From assembly GCF_018332475.1 (NCBI RefSeq), contig NZ_BOQB01000162.1, positions 1 through 36,611 of the forward strand: a stretch of DNA of 36,611 nucleotides, in the 5' to 3' direction. Below the pieces are notes generated by a model. The model had not been told where the DNA came from, ran no database searches, and was given only the letters and a program-made list of their open reading frames with translations. Positions 14,219 through 22,480 of this stretch are shown piece by piece. The position numbers and the translations under genes were made by a program. The first letter of the stretch is position 1. Every line of letters starts with the position of its first letter. This DNA is from Bacillus sanguinis (GTDB taxonomy: Bacteria > Bacillota > Bacilli > Bacillales > Bacillaceae_G).

Positions 14219-15118
14219 TTACTTTTCTATTTCTTCAAATTGCAGATTTACCGGTTCTTCTAGTAGTGTTTCATAAAAGTTTTCAGCCAAATCTGTTGAA
14301 GGAATTTTTTCATCCACTTCATCAAATCGAATACTATCTAGCCACACACAGCCTTCTCCTGATAATAAAACACCAAATGCAATACCAAGCGCTCCTTCTT
14401 TTATATCTAATACAACCGAGTACGATTGCCAGTTATTCGTATTTTTAATGGGGCGATTTTGCATGTTATCCATAGCGAGCGGTTCCGTATCATTTCCGTC
14501 TACTCGCATCCACAACCCTGCCCAATCTCTTACGTTTTCACTCTTAACAAATGCTGTAAAACGTAATCTCTTCCCTACATATTTATCCGCTCGGAACATT
14601 TGCATTAATGTTGAAAATCCTCCGTGCGTAACACTCTCTTTTGCTTTTATGTATGCAGATACTTTCCCTTGATGAACAACTTCATAATCTAAACCCATCT
14701 CATATTCAGCAGGATGACTTCCACTTAAGATCCATCCTTTCGGTATACCTTTTTGCATTGAAACACCCTCTCTTTCTATATAAAATGACTGGAAGTACTT
14801 TCGATATTTCTTTGGTGGCAATTGAAACATTCTTTTAAAAGCTCTCGTAAATGCCTCTTGTGAGGAAAAGCCATATTGCATTGCAATATCAATAACAGCT
14901 CTTTCAGTTGATACTAAAGCCTGTGCAGCATGAGTTAATCTTCTCTTTCGAATATAATCCGTTACACTCATCCCAATATACCTTTGAAAAATACGATGAA
15001 AATGGTACATCGATACCGCACTGTGAAATGCTACTCTGTCTGTTGTAAGCTCCTCATGTAAGTGATCCTCTATATACTCAATTGATTTTTTTATCATCTC
15101 TTTATATTCTTCATGCAT
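14219..15118 (-). CDS. AraC-family regulator with C-terminal beta-sandwich-like domain
   Basis: This 299-aa regulator has its DNA-binding domain at the N-terminus: two HTHs across residues 8-105, including TDRVAFHSAVSMYHFHRIFQ and VIDIAMQYGFSSQEAFTRAF. The C-terminal part (about 125-285) is not a GyrI-like domain. It contains GWILSGSHPAEYEMGLD, GKRLRFTAFVKSENV, WAGLWMRVDG and VWLDSIRFDEV, which read like a carbohydrate-binding-module-type beta sandwich (inference from pattern). The effector is unknown. GAGGAGGGAC precedes the ATG. It is followed closely by a small membrane protein gene, a likely operon partner. Confidence 0.85.
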   Translation of the reverse strand: MHEEYKEMIKKSIEYIEDHLHEELTTDRVAFHSAVSMYHFHRIFQRYIGMSVTDYIRKRRLTHAAQALVSTERAVIDIAMQYGFSSQEAFTRAFKRMFQLPPKKYRKYFQSFYIEREGVSMQKGIPKGWILSGSHPAEYEMGLDYEVVHQGKVSAYIKAKESVTHGGFSTLMQMFRADKYVGKRLRFTAFVKSENVRDWAGLWMRVDGNDTEPLAMDNMQNRPIKNTNNWQSYSVVLDIKEGALGIAFGVLLSGEGCVWLDSIRFDEVDEKIPSTDLAENFYETLLEEPVNLQFEEIEK

Positions 15119-15290
15119 TTTAGTCCCTCCTCACAACCTTAATTTACCATATACATACAAATTGTTTTTGATTTAAATTGCGGATTAAGCTTTGTGGCTA
15201 CAAGTTAATAATTTATTTTCAACACATACATAATTACATGTTTTTTGGAAAAACTTGTATAGAACCAATTTACATAAGGAGGAATTTATA

Positions 15291-15758
15291 ATGAGAATTT
15301 TACTATCAGTTTTATTAGCGCTTATGCTAGTGCCCGCATTAACAGGATGTAAGGCTCCTGCAAAAGAAGACACAACTTCCAATAAAAAGACTACAGAAGA
15401 GGCAAAGAATGAAGCCCCTGCTGATTTAAAACTAAACTTCAATGAATTTAGTTTAGATGCAGACTATCAAGATACGAAGAAAGACTATGAGGCTGATTAT
15501 AAAAACGTAGCAGCAGATAAAAAAATGGAAGCAAAACTTGAAGACCACAAATCAAATGCAAAGTTTACAGGTGACGAGGCTATCACAAAATTAAGCCCAC
15601 TTCTACAAGAATTAAAATTTGATAAAGATACTCCTGACCAAGAAGTAATCGATCAAGTCTTAAACGTGTTCAAACTTGATAAAGACTATCAAAAATTCGA
15701 GTTAGAAGTTGTCTTCTCTGATGGAACAAAAAAAGAGTATAAAAGAGAAATAAAATAA
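15291..15758 (+). CDS. YusW-like lipoprotein
   Basis: This secreted lipoprotein has 155 aa, starting at the ATG at 15291 after AAGGAGGAATTTATA. An earlier in-frame ATG at 15255 lacks a ribosome binding site and would spoil the signal peptide. The lipobox is ALTGC (C18). After a short charged linker, the domain LNFNEFSLDADYQDTKKDYE begins. The region SPLLQELKFDKDTPDQEVID and the closing strand FELEVVFSDGTKKEYKREIK match the pattern of YusW-like domains, whose function is unknown. The gene is convergent with the opp operon and shares its terminator. Confidence 0.8.
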   Translation: MRILLSVLLALMLVPALTGCKAPAKEDTTSNKKTTEEAKNEAPADLKLNFNEFSLDADYQDTKKDYEADYKNVAADKKMEAKLEDHKSNAKFTGDEAITKLSPLLQELKFDKDTPDQEVIDQVLNVFKLDKDYQKFELEVVFSDGTKKEYKREIK

Positions 15759-15788
15759 AGAAGTAGGCAGTTGCCTACTTCTTTATTT
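15753..15788. terminator. shared terminator of the yusW-like gene and the opp operon
   Basis: AAATAAAGAAGTAGGCA (15753-15769) and TGCCTACTTCTTTATTT (15772-15788) are perfect 17-bp arms with a 2-nt centre. The structure overlaps the last codons of the minus-strand binding-protein gene and works in both directions. Confidence 0.93.
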
Positions 15789-17385
15789 TTGCATATCTTA
15801 AATCCGGTTTAGATCCAACATAATATTGAAGTCCAGATACCGTTTGTTTCTGTAAATAAGAATCCGATGGGAATATAATTGGGATTAATGGTGAATCTGT
15901 AAACATAATATCTTCCGCTTTATGCAGTAAGTCAAAACGCTTATCTTCATTTTGTTCCACTTCTGCTTCTTTCACTAAAGCATCAAATTCTTTATTATGC
16001 CATTTTGCATAGTTGTTTGGACCATCACCTGCATATAAATCTAGTTTAGTAATTGGGTCTAATAAAGAACCGCCCCATCCCATATAAGCTAATTGGAAAT
16101 CACTTTGCTTATATGTGTCGATGTAACTCTTCCACTCTTTATTTTCTAATTTAATATCTACGCCAAGATTTTTCTTAAACATTTCCTGCATTGCTTCTGC
16201 TACTTTTTTATGCTGTGTATCTGTAGTGAATTTTAATGTTACTTCAGGTAATGTAGACCATCCTTGTTCTTTCATACCTTCTTCTAGTAATTTCTTCGCT
16301 TCTGCTGTATCAAATTTTACGTAATCACCTTTTTCTTTACGGAAATCACGACCACTTTGTGTTTTTGCTCCTTCTGGAACGAATGCATATGCTTCTTGCG
16401 CATTATTCTTATACAGTTTTTCAACGATAAACTTACGATCAACTGCTAATGAAAATGCTTTACGTACTTTCGCATTTGTAAATGGCTCTTTTTCTACGTT
16501 AAATGAGTAAATATAAGATGAGAAGCCCGCAACACGTTTATATTCTTTATTCCCCTTTTCTTTCTCAATCATCTCTTGTGGTAAGCCACTTAATAAATCT
16601 AACTCTTTGGATTTGTACAATTGATACGCTGTTTTAGAGTCTGGAATAATACGAAACTCAATTTCTTTTAACGTTACCTTTTTATCATAGTATTCTTTAT
16701 TTTTTTGTACTGTAATTGCTTGGTTATGCTTCCATTCTTTTAACGTGAATGGTCCATTTGTAATTAACTCTTTTGGATTTGTTTTTAATTTGTTGTTATC
16801 ATCAATTGATTTTTTAGATAATGGAATAAATAATGAACTCGCTAATTTTTGTTTAATAGAAGCAACTGGGTGCTCAAGCGTTACCTTTAATGTTTGAGGA
16901 TCAACAACTTGAATACCAACTTGGCCTTCTTCACCTTTTCCAGTATTATATGCCTCTGCACCTTTAATAAAATACATTTCTGTCGCGTTCATAGAGCCTG
17001 TTTTCGGATTTAATAATCGCTTCCATGCAAATTCAAAATCATTTGCTGTAATAGGAGAACCATCTGACCATTTAATATCTTTCTTTAAATGGATTGTATA
17101 TTCAGTTCCATCCGTATTTACTTCTTCTTTCTCTGCTAATTCATTTTGATATTTCCCATCGCTATCTTGCGTATATAAGCTTGAGAATAAATGCCCTATT
17201 ACATAACCTGACGTGCTATCTGTTGCAATAGCGGAATCAAGTGTATATGGATCACTACCAATATTCGTTACTAATCGATCCCCTTCTCCCTTACCGGCAC
17301 TTGCTTTTTGCGTCTCTTTCTTACCACAAGCGACCGAAGTGATTGCTAAAACAGTCATAATGACAAACAGTAAAAACTTCTTCAT
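15775..17385 (-). CDS. oligopeptide ABC transporter substrate-binding lipoprotein (opp operon)
   Basis: This 536-aa SBP_bac_5 lipoprotein is the fifth and last gene of the minus-strand oligopeptide operon. The lipobox is TSVAC (C20). The family motif KDIKWSDGSPITANDFEFAW lies near residues 101-120, and NGPFTLKEWKHNQAITVQKN later. It is clearly related to, but more distant than, the two orphan OppA-type proteins at 9957 and 11987. AAAGGAGAATGTAGG overlaps the gap after the ATPase gene, 13 nt upstream. Control comes from the operon's SAM-I riboswitch at 21157-21313. That suggests uptake of methionine-containing peptides or a related sulfur source. Confidence 0.92.
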   Translation of the reverse strand: MKKFLLFVIMTVLAITSVACGKKETQKASAGKGEGDRLVTNIGSDPYTLDSAIATDSTSGYVIGHLFSSLYTQDSDGKYQNELAEKEEVNTDGTEYTIHLKKDIKWSDGSPITANDFEFAWKRLLNPKTGSMNATEMYFIKGAEAYNTGKGEEGQVGIQVVDPQTLKVTLEHPVASIKQKLASSLFIPLSKKSIDDNNKLKTNPKELITNGPFTLKEWKHNQAITVQKNKEYYDKKVTLKEIEFRIIPDSKTAYQLYKSKELDLLSGLPQEMIEKEKGNKEYKRVAGFSSYIYSFNVEKEPFTNAKVRKAFSLAVDRKFIVEKLYKNNAQEAYAFVPEGAKTQSGRDFRKEKGDYVKFDTAEAKKLLEEGMKEQGWSTLPEVTLKFTTDTQHKKVAEAMQEMFKKNLGVDIKLENKEWKSYIDTYKQSDFQLAYMGWGGSLLDPITKLDLYAGDGPNNYAKWHNKEFDALVKEAEVEQNEDKRFDLLHKAEDIMFTDSPLIPIIFPSDSYLQKQTVSGLQYYVGSKPDLRYAKIKK

Positions 17386-17398
17386 CCTACATTCTCCT

Positions 17399-18172
17399 TT
17401 AACCCGAAATTTTTGGTGTTGATGCTAATAATGTTTTTGTATAAGAATGTTGTGGATTACGGAATACTTCGTCCGTATTTCCAAATTCAACAAGTTCTCC
17501 TTTATATAAGACAGCCACTTTTTCACATAAGTAGTGAACCATCGGCAAATCGTGCGCGATAAATAAATATGTATAGCCTTGCTCCTTTTGAATCTTTTGC
17601 AGTAAATGTACAACTTGAATTTGCAATGAAACGTCTAATGCTGAAATTGGTTCATCAAGAATTAATACTTCCGGCTCACATAATAACGCCCTTGCAATAG
17701 CGATCCGTTGACGTTGTCCTCCGCTAAATTCGTGCGGATAACGATCGATATATCGTCTATCTAATCCAACACGTTCCAGCGCATTACCTGCTACTTCATC
17801 CTTCAATCCTTTATCACCTAAGCCGAATGAAATATAACCTTCTGTTACGCTATCTCGCACTTTCCAGCGCGGATTCAATGCAGCTGTTGAATCTTGAAAA
17901 ATGAACTGTACTTTCTGCAAGAAATCCCGTTTATGAGTTGACTTCAACTTATGGACAACTTGACCGTTATAATCAATTTCACCAGACGTTGGGCTCTCAA
18001 TCCCGGCTATGAGCTTACCAAGTGTCGTTTTTCCTGAACCACTTTCTCCAATAATGCCAAGCGTTGTTCCTTTCGGGATAGAAAGTGATATATCTTTTAA
18101 CGCTGTGATTTCTTTCTTTTTACTTCCATACGTTTTCGTTACTTGCTTTACCGTAATTAAATCTGTCGTCAT
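17399..18172 (-). CDS. oligopeptide ABC transporter ATPase (OppF/DppF-type)
   Basis: This is one of two nucleotide-binding subunits that power the importer. The 257-aa protein has Walker A GESGSGKTT near residues 38-46, the Q-loop FIFQDS, the signature FSGGQRQRIAIARAL, Walker B VLILDEPISALD and the H-loop IAHDL. It is shorter than typical OppF because it lacks the C-terminal oligo_HPY extension, which its partner has. Its start overlaps the stop of the preceding ATPase gene as ATGA (18169-18172), implying translational coupling. The binding-protein gene follows 13 nt downstream. Confidence 0.93.
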   Translation of the reverse strand: MTTDLITVKQVTKTYGSKKKEITALKDISLSIPKGTTLGIIGESGSGKTTLGKLIAGIESPTSGEIDYNGQVVHKLKSTHKRDFLQKVQFIFQDSTAALNPRWKVRDSVTEGYISFGLGDKGLKDEVAGNALERVGLDRRYIDRYPHEFSGGQRQRIAIARALLCEPEVLILDEPISALDVSLQIQVVHLLQKIQKEQGYTYLFIAHDLPMVHYLCEKVAVLYKGELVEFGNTDEVFRNPQHSYTKTLLASTPKISG

Positions 18173-19179
18173 GAGGCATTCACCTTCTCTTTTGATTTCG
18201 CTTGGTCATGCTCTAGAACATGTTGCCAACAATGTGAACTGTGCTCCTCAGAATATGATGTTCTATCAGGGAAACGATGAATGCATTCTTGTATTGCTAC
18301 TGGGCACCTATTTACAAATGGGCACCCAAAGCTATTCAATGTTTCAATTGATGGTGTTGTTCCCTCAATTGCTCTAAGTACCTTTTCAGCATCATCCATA
18401 TTCGGAATAGCTTGCAATAAACTTTTCGTATACGGGTGCTTCGGTGAACCTATTACTTCTTGTATCGTCCCTTTTTCAACAACACGCCCCCCGTACATCA
18501 CAACTACTCGATCTGCTACTTCACGTACAAGCGCCAAATCATGTGTAATCAATAAAATACTCGTGTTTTGTTTTTCTTTTCGCGCTTTTAATAACCCCAT
18601 AATTTGTTTTTGAATCGTTACATCTAATGCAGTTGTAGGCTCATCTGCAATAACGAGCTTTGGGTGACAAGCAAATGCAATTGCTAAACAAATACGTTGT
18701 CTCATACCTCCGCTTAATTGATGTGGGTACTGTTCAAAACGTTTCTCTGCTTCATGTATCCCTAAATCATTTAATAAGTTAATTGCAATTTCTTTTGCTT
18801 CTCTTTTCGATTTTTTCTCATGTTGCAAAATTACTTCTGTAATTTGTCTTCCTACCTTCATCGTCGGATTCAAAGATGAAAGCGGATCTTGAAAGATAAA
18901 AGAAATATCTTTCCCTCGAATTTGATTCCATTCTGATTCTTGTAAATTCGTTAATCCTTGAGATTGGAAAGAGATACTTCCATCATCGATGCGAATAGAC
19001 TCTTGATTTAGCCCGATAATGGATTGTGCTGTAACACTTTTCCCTGAACCACTCTCTCCTACAAGTGCAACAATTTCACCTTCGTTAATAGAAAAGGAAA
19101 CATGTTTCACAATCGCTTGCTTACTATTCTCTTTTTCAACGGCTAACGTTACGTTTTCTAAAGATAAGAGCTGTCCCAT
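18169..19179 (-). CDS. oligopeptide ABC transporter ATPase (OppD/DppD-type)
   Basis: This is the second nucleotide-binding subunit of the importer. The 336-aa protein carries Walker A GESGSGKS near 37-44, Q-loop FIFQDPLSSLNP, signature LSGGMRQRICLAIAFA, Walker B LVIADEPTTALD and H-loop ITHDLAL. Its C-terminal oligo_HPY region contains FGCPFVNRCPVAIQEC, whose cysteines resemble the Fe-S/cysteine cluster of DppD-type proteins. It starts inside the 3' end of the permease gene (44-nt overlap) at an ATG preceded by GAAAGGAGAAAAAAC. The next ATPase gene overlaps it by 4 nt. Confidence 0.93.
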   Translation of the reverse strand: MGQLLSLENVTLAVEKENSKQAIVKHVSFSINEGEIVALVGESGSGKSVTAQSIIGLNQESIRIDDGSISFQSQGLTNLQESEWNQIRGKDISFIFQDPLSSLNPTMKVGRQITEVILQHEKKSKREAKEIAINLLNDLGIHEAEKRFEQYPHQLSGGMRQRICLAIAFACHPKLVIADEPTTALDVTIQKQIMGLLKARKEKQNTSILLITHDLALVREVADRVVVMYGGRVVEKGTIQEVIGSPKHPYTKSLLQAIPNMDDAEKVLRAIEGTTPSIETLNSFGCPFVNRCPVAIQECIHRFPDRTSYSEEHSSHCWQHVLEHDQAKSKEKVNAS

Positions 19180-20140
19180 GTTTTTTCTCCTTTCGATTCC
19201 TTTTTACGATTTTTGGATCGATTGCATCTTGCAAACCATCACCAATTGCATTAAATGCGAACATGATGAGTGCAATCATGATTGCCGGGAAGAATAATTG
19301 CCACCACTCTCCGCTTAGCAAAGTCCCGAGTGCATCGTTCGTCATCGTTCCCCAGCTCGCTGCTGGTGATTGTACTCCGAGTCCGATAAAGCTTAAAAAT
19401 GATTCTGAGAAAATAGCTGCCGGAATTGTAAATGATAAATTTACGATGATAATGCCTGTTAAATTCGGAATGATATGTCCGTATATAATCTTCATATGCG
19501 ATGTACCTAATCGCTCTGCTGCAATAACAAATTCTCTTTGCTTTAAGGATAATACTTGTGCCCTAACGAGACGCGCCATGCCAATCCATCCTGTTAATGC
19601 AAGGGCAATAATAATTGTAAAAAGCCCTGGTTTCATAACGATTAATAATAAAATAACAATTAATAAATATGGGATACCGTATAACACTTCAATCCCTCGT
19701 ACAATCCATTCATCAATTAACGTTCCAAGACGACTACGTCCTCTCACATATCCACTAAAGCCACCGATTAATACACCTAGTCCTATATCAAGAGCTGCTG
19801 CTACCAATCCAACCGTTAGTGAAATTTTCCCACCAGCCCATGTACGTGCCCATATGTCTCTACCTAAATCATCTGTTCCGAACCAATGCTCACTACTAGG
19901 CGGTAAGTTTGTTGCCTCTTTTACTTGCTCACTCGCAGTAAATGGCGTTAAACTTTCACCAATAAGAGAGAATGCAATAATTAGTAATAACGTCACTGAT
20001 CCCAAAACTGCGATTGGATTCGATATAAACTTACGAATCACTTCCTTTTTTCGGCTAATCGTTTGCTGATCTTTATTTATCGTTAATTCTCTTTTCTCTT
20101 CATTCGTTAATAACTGTTTATTAATTTCATAAGCTCCCAT
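19136..20140 (-). CDS. oligopeptide ABC transporter permease (OppC-type)
   Basis: This membrane subunit has 334 aa. It has a long charged cytoplasmic N-terminus (about residues 1-40), then a first span and the OppC_N region (SNPIAVLGSVTLLLIIAFSL). HWFGTDDLGRDIWARTWAGG is the classic OppC periplasmic motif. The EAA loop is present as AAERLGTSHMKIIYGHIIPN. The C-terminal tail extends past the last span and encodes the translation start of the overlapping ATPase gene. AAGGAGGGGGGAT precedes the ATG, and the gene starts 17 nt after the OppB-type permease gene. Confidence 0.93.
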   Translation of the reverse strand: MGAYEINKQLLTNEEKRELTINKDQQTISRKKEVIRKFISNPIAVLGSVTLLLIIAFSLIGESLTPFTASEQVKEATNLPPSSEHWFGTDDLGRDIWARTWAGGKISLTVGLVAAALDIGLGVLIGGFSGYVRGRSRLGTLIDEWIVRGIEVLYGIPYLLIVILLLIVMKPGLFTIIIALALTGWIGMARLVRAQVLSLKQREFVIAAERLGTSHMKIIYGHIIPNLTGIIIVNLSFTIPAAIFSESFLSFIGLGVQSPAASWGTMTNDALGTLLSGEWWQLFFPAIMIALIMFAFNAIGDGLQDAIDPKIVKRNRKEKKHGTALIFRKRNVSR

Positions 20141-20157
20141 TTAAATATCCCCCCTCC

Positions 20158-21075
20158 TTACGTAATAGAACGAATACGTGGATCCACAATGCGATGAATA
20201 ATATCTGTAATGAAAATACAAGAAATTAATAATGCACTATAGAAAATTGTTGTCCCCATAATTACTGGATAATCTCGGTTAAAAATACTATCTACAAAAT
20301 ATTTTCCTAGACCAGGAATGGAAAATATTTTTTCAATAACGAAAGTCCCTGTTAAAAGTCCAGCCATTAACGGCCCAACAAATGTAAGAACTGGAACAAT
20401 TGCATTTCGAAGGGCATGCCTTATAATAATCTTCTTAATTGGTATACCTTTCGCTCTTGCTAATTTAATATAATCACTCTGCAATACTTCAATCATATTA
20501 GAGCGAACAAATCTCGTAATCACTGCAATTGGTCCTAATGCTAATGCGAAGGATGGCAATACCGTATGTTCGAATGTGCCCCAAGACGCTACTGGTAAAA
20601 GTTCAAACTGTATAGCAAATACTTGTATAAATAATGGTGCTAAAATAAAACTTGGAATAGATATACCGAGAATCGCAAGTAAGCTCACACTATAATCAAT
20701 TACTTTCCCATGATATAGAGCTGCAAATGTACCTGCCGCAATTCCGACTAATAGTGAAATAACAAGTGCTTGTAAACCAATAATCGCCGATGGACCAAAT
20801 CCTGTTGTAATAATTTCTGATACGCCTTGCCCCGTCGATTGAACAGATTCACCAAAATCAAAATGAACTACACCATCTAAATAAGCGACATATTGATTCC
20901 ATAACGGTTCATCAAGGTGATACTTCGCTCTCATGTTTTGGATCACTTCTTCAGGAAAGATTTTCGCATCTGATGAAAATGGATCCCCTGGAATGATATG
21001 CATAATCAAAAATGTTACTGTTGTAATGACCCATAACGTGAACACCATAACCGATAGTTTTTTAATAACATACAC
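20158..21075 (-). CDS. oligopeptide ABC transporter permease (OppB-type), first gene of the operon
   Basis: This 305-aa membrane protein has six predicted spans. The N-terminal OppB pattern includes FLIMHIIPGDPF near 23-34 and MRAKYHLDEPLWNQYVAYLD. The EAA loop is LARAKGIPIKKIIIRHALRN, followed by the family's GPLMAGLLTGTFVIEKIFSI block. It forms the translocation path with the OppC-type subunit. It is the first gene behind the SAM-I riboswitch. AGGGGG lies about 13 nt from the ATG, a long spacing, and an in-frame TTG three codons upstream is closer, so the exact start is uncertain by a few codons. Confidence 0.92.
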   Translation of the reverse strand: MYVIKKLSVMVFTLWVITTVTFLIMHIIPGDPFSSDAKIFPEEVIQNMRAKYHLDEPLWNQYVAYLDGVVHFDFGESVQSTGQGVSEIITTGFGPSAIIGLQALVISLLVGIAAGTFAALYHGKVIDYSVSLLAILGISIPSFILAPLFIQVFAIQFELLPVASWGTFEHTVLPSFALALGPIAVITRFVRSNMIEVLQSDYIKLARAKGIPIKKIIIRHALRNAIVPVLTFVGPLMAGLLTGTFVIEKIFSIPGLGKYFVDSIFNRDYPVIMGTTIFYSALLISCIFITDIIHRIVDPRIRSIT

Positions 21076-21156
21076 TTCAATAACCCCCTAAACAAATGAA
21101 TTTACTTTGTTTTATTGACATATTTGTTCCTATTACTTTTCCGCTTCTTAAAATAC

Positions 21157-21313
21157 AAAAAGCCTTGATCTTAAAAAATAAGATCAAGGCTTAATAAACG
21201 AAGGCCCATCACTTATCTTTCAAGACTTGCTTGCTGGAATTAGCACGGTGTTCCTGTTAAAGAACCCGCTGCTGAGGTGTCATAGGGCCAGTCCCTCTAC
21301 CTCTCTGGATAAG
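21157..21313 (-). ncRNA. SAM-I (S-box) riboswitch of the opp operon
   Basis: Read on the minus strand, P1 pairs CTTATC (21313-21308) with GATAAG (21217-21212). Inside are the S-box hallmarks AGAGAGGTAGAGGGACTGGC, ACCTCAGCAGCGGGTT and ACCGTGCTAATTCCAGC. The terminator AGCCTTGATCTTA / TAAGATCAAGGCT (21191-21161) is followed by TTTTT. The operon should be expressed only when SAM is low. Confidence 0.95.
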
Positions 21314-21355
21314 TAAATTGCTATATTATTATTTGGTTCAAATTGTATATTTCGA

Positions 21356-21384
21356 ATTATAATTCTGAAAAAATGAAAAGTCAA
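21356..21384 (-). promoter_or_regulatory. sigma-A promoter of the opp operon
   Basis: On the minus strand, TTGACT (21384-21379) and TATAAT (21361-21356) are separated by 17 bp. They sit about 43 nt upstream of the riboswitch. The 410-bp gap between oppB and the next plus-strand gene (21076-21485) contains this promoter, the riboswitch and little else. Confidence 0.82.
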
Positions 21385-21485
21385 TCAAATTGGATATATT
21401 TAGAAAAATCAGTTTTTTAATGCTATTTATCGAAATTACAGTTTTCACTTATAATAAAAAGAAATACTGTTAAAGGAGTTATAAG

Positions 21486-21701
21486 ATGGATCCCTTACTT
21501 CTTGCAACTATAGGATTACCCTTAACAATCGTTGTACTTGTCATCATCGGCTTCTATAAACTCTTTATTAAAAAGAAACGTATCACTTCTTTTTATACTC
21601 CATTCGATAATATTACCGGTCAAACCATTTCCGAATTTCACGAAGAACAGAAGGTATTAGTATCGGAGGATGAAGACGGAGATGGTAAGAAGAAAAAATA
21701 A
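21486..21701 (+). CDS. small membrane protein, DUF3951-like
   Basis: This 71-aa protein has one membrane span (PLLLATIGLPLTIVVLVIIG, residues 3-22), a basic stop-transfer patch (KLFIKKKR) and a soluble tail that ends in an acidic run and KKKK. The stretch YTPFDNITGQT resembles small Bacillus proteins grouped as DUF3951, from memory. Function is unknown. AAAGGAGTTATAAG precedes the ATG. It is a single gene ending in a terminator shared with the convergent lipoprotein gene. Confidence 0.72.
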   Translation: MDPLLLATIGLPLTIVVLVIIGFYKLFIKKKRITSFYTPFDNITGQTISEFHEEQKVLVSEDEDGDGKKKK

Positions 21702-21726
21702 CCTTGCATGTGCAAGGTTATTTTTT
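21693..21726. terminator. bidirectional terminator
   Basis: AAAAAATAACCTTGCA (21693-21708) and TGCAAGGTTATTTTTT (21711-21726) are perfect 16-bp arms. The structure lies between two convergent genes and overlaps both coding ends. Confidence 0.93.
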
Positions 21727-22221
21727 CGTTTCTGCTTGAAAACGTTTATAGTATGTCGATGCTGTTGCAAAGTTAATTTCTATATCACGAATCAACGATG
21801 AATCTTCTTCTTTAGCTAACTTCTGTAATTTTTTCATCGCTTGTTCCGATTCATTCAAGAAACCAGCGTATACCTCGTGTTCTTGCTCTTTCGACTTCGG
21901 AACACGAATTTCTTTACGTATATGATCAATATCTTCTAGCATGCTCGTTGTTACCTTTTGCACATCTTCTTTATATGCAGCATTTGTTATTTCTTTACCG
22001 CCCTTTTCTTTTGCCACTTCAAATAACTGCAGTGCTTTATTAATTTCTTTATTCATTTTTATATCGTATTTTTCATGTACTGCAAGGTATTCTTTTATCT
22101 CTTCTGTTTGTTCAGTAGATTGCTCTACCTTTTCTTTCGGTTCTTTTGTATCTTTATTTCCATTACACCCTGCTAGAAGGAGCATACTTCCCATTACAGC
22201 AATACCCAAAACCTTCTTCAT
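21718..22221 (-). CDS. lipoprotein of unknown function
   Basis: This 167-aa secreted lipoprotein has signal MKKVLGIAVMGSMLLLAGC with the lipidated cysteine at 19. The mature part is highly charged and mostly helical, with a KE-rich linker (about 24-44) and then helices such as KEINKALQLFEVAKEKGGKE and ESEQAMKKLQKLAKEEDSSL. I do not recognise a named family. AAGGAGAAGAAGAG precedes the ATG. It is monocistronic between a shared terminator and a 258-bp upstream gap in which I see no distinct element besides the efflux-gene terminator. Confidence 0.78.
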   Translation of the reverse strand: MKKVLGIAVMGSMLLLAGCNGNKDTKEPKEKVEQSTEQTEEIKEYLAVHEKYDIKMNKEINKALQLFEVAKEKGGKEITNAAYKEDVQKVTTSMLEDIDHIRKEIRVPKSKEQEHEVYAGFLNESEQAMKKLQKLAKEEDSSLIRDIEINFATASTYYKRFQAETKK

Positions 22222-22433
22222 CTCTTCTTCTCCTTTTATCTACAGCTATTACTTATAGTTTCTTTTATCTCCACTTGTTATTATACCGAGAACCCCCTAC
22301 TTTTTACACTTAAGACGACATCGTAACATATATACCAACATGTTTGTCACAGTATCGCCACTTTATACAAATAACTTTTGCACTGCTTTACTACATCACC
22401 TTACAAAACTATATGAGGTATTTCAAAGAAATG

Positions 22434-22479
22434 AAAAAAAGAACTGATTCAAATATTCCCTTTGAATCAGTTCTTTTTT
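22434..22479. terminator. terminator of the efflux gene
   Basis: AAAGAACTGATTCAAA and TTTGAATCAGTTCTTT are perfect arms with a 7-nt loop, just past the stop of the minus-strand gene. A and T runs flank both sides. Confidence 0.92.
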
Positions 22480-22480
22480 G

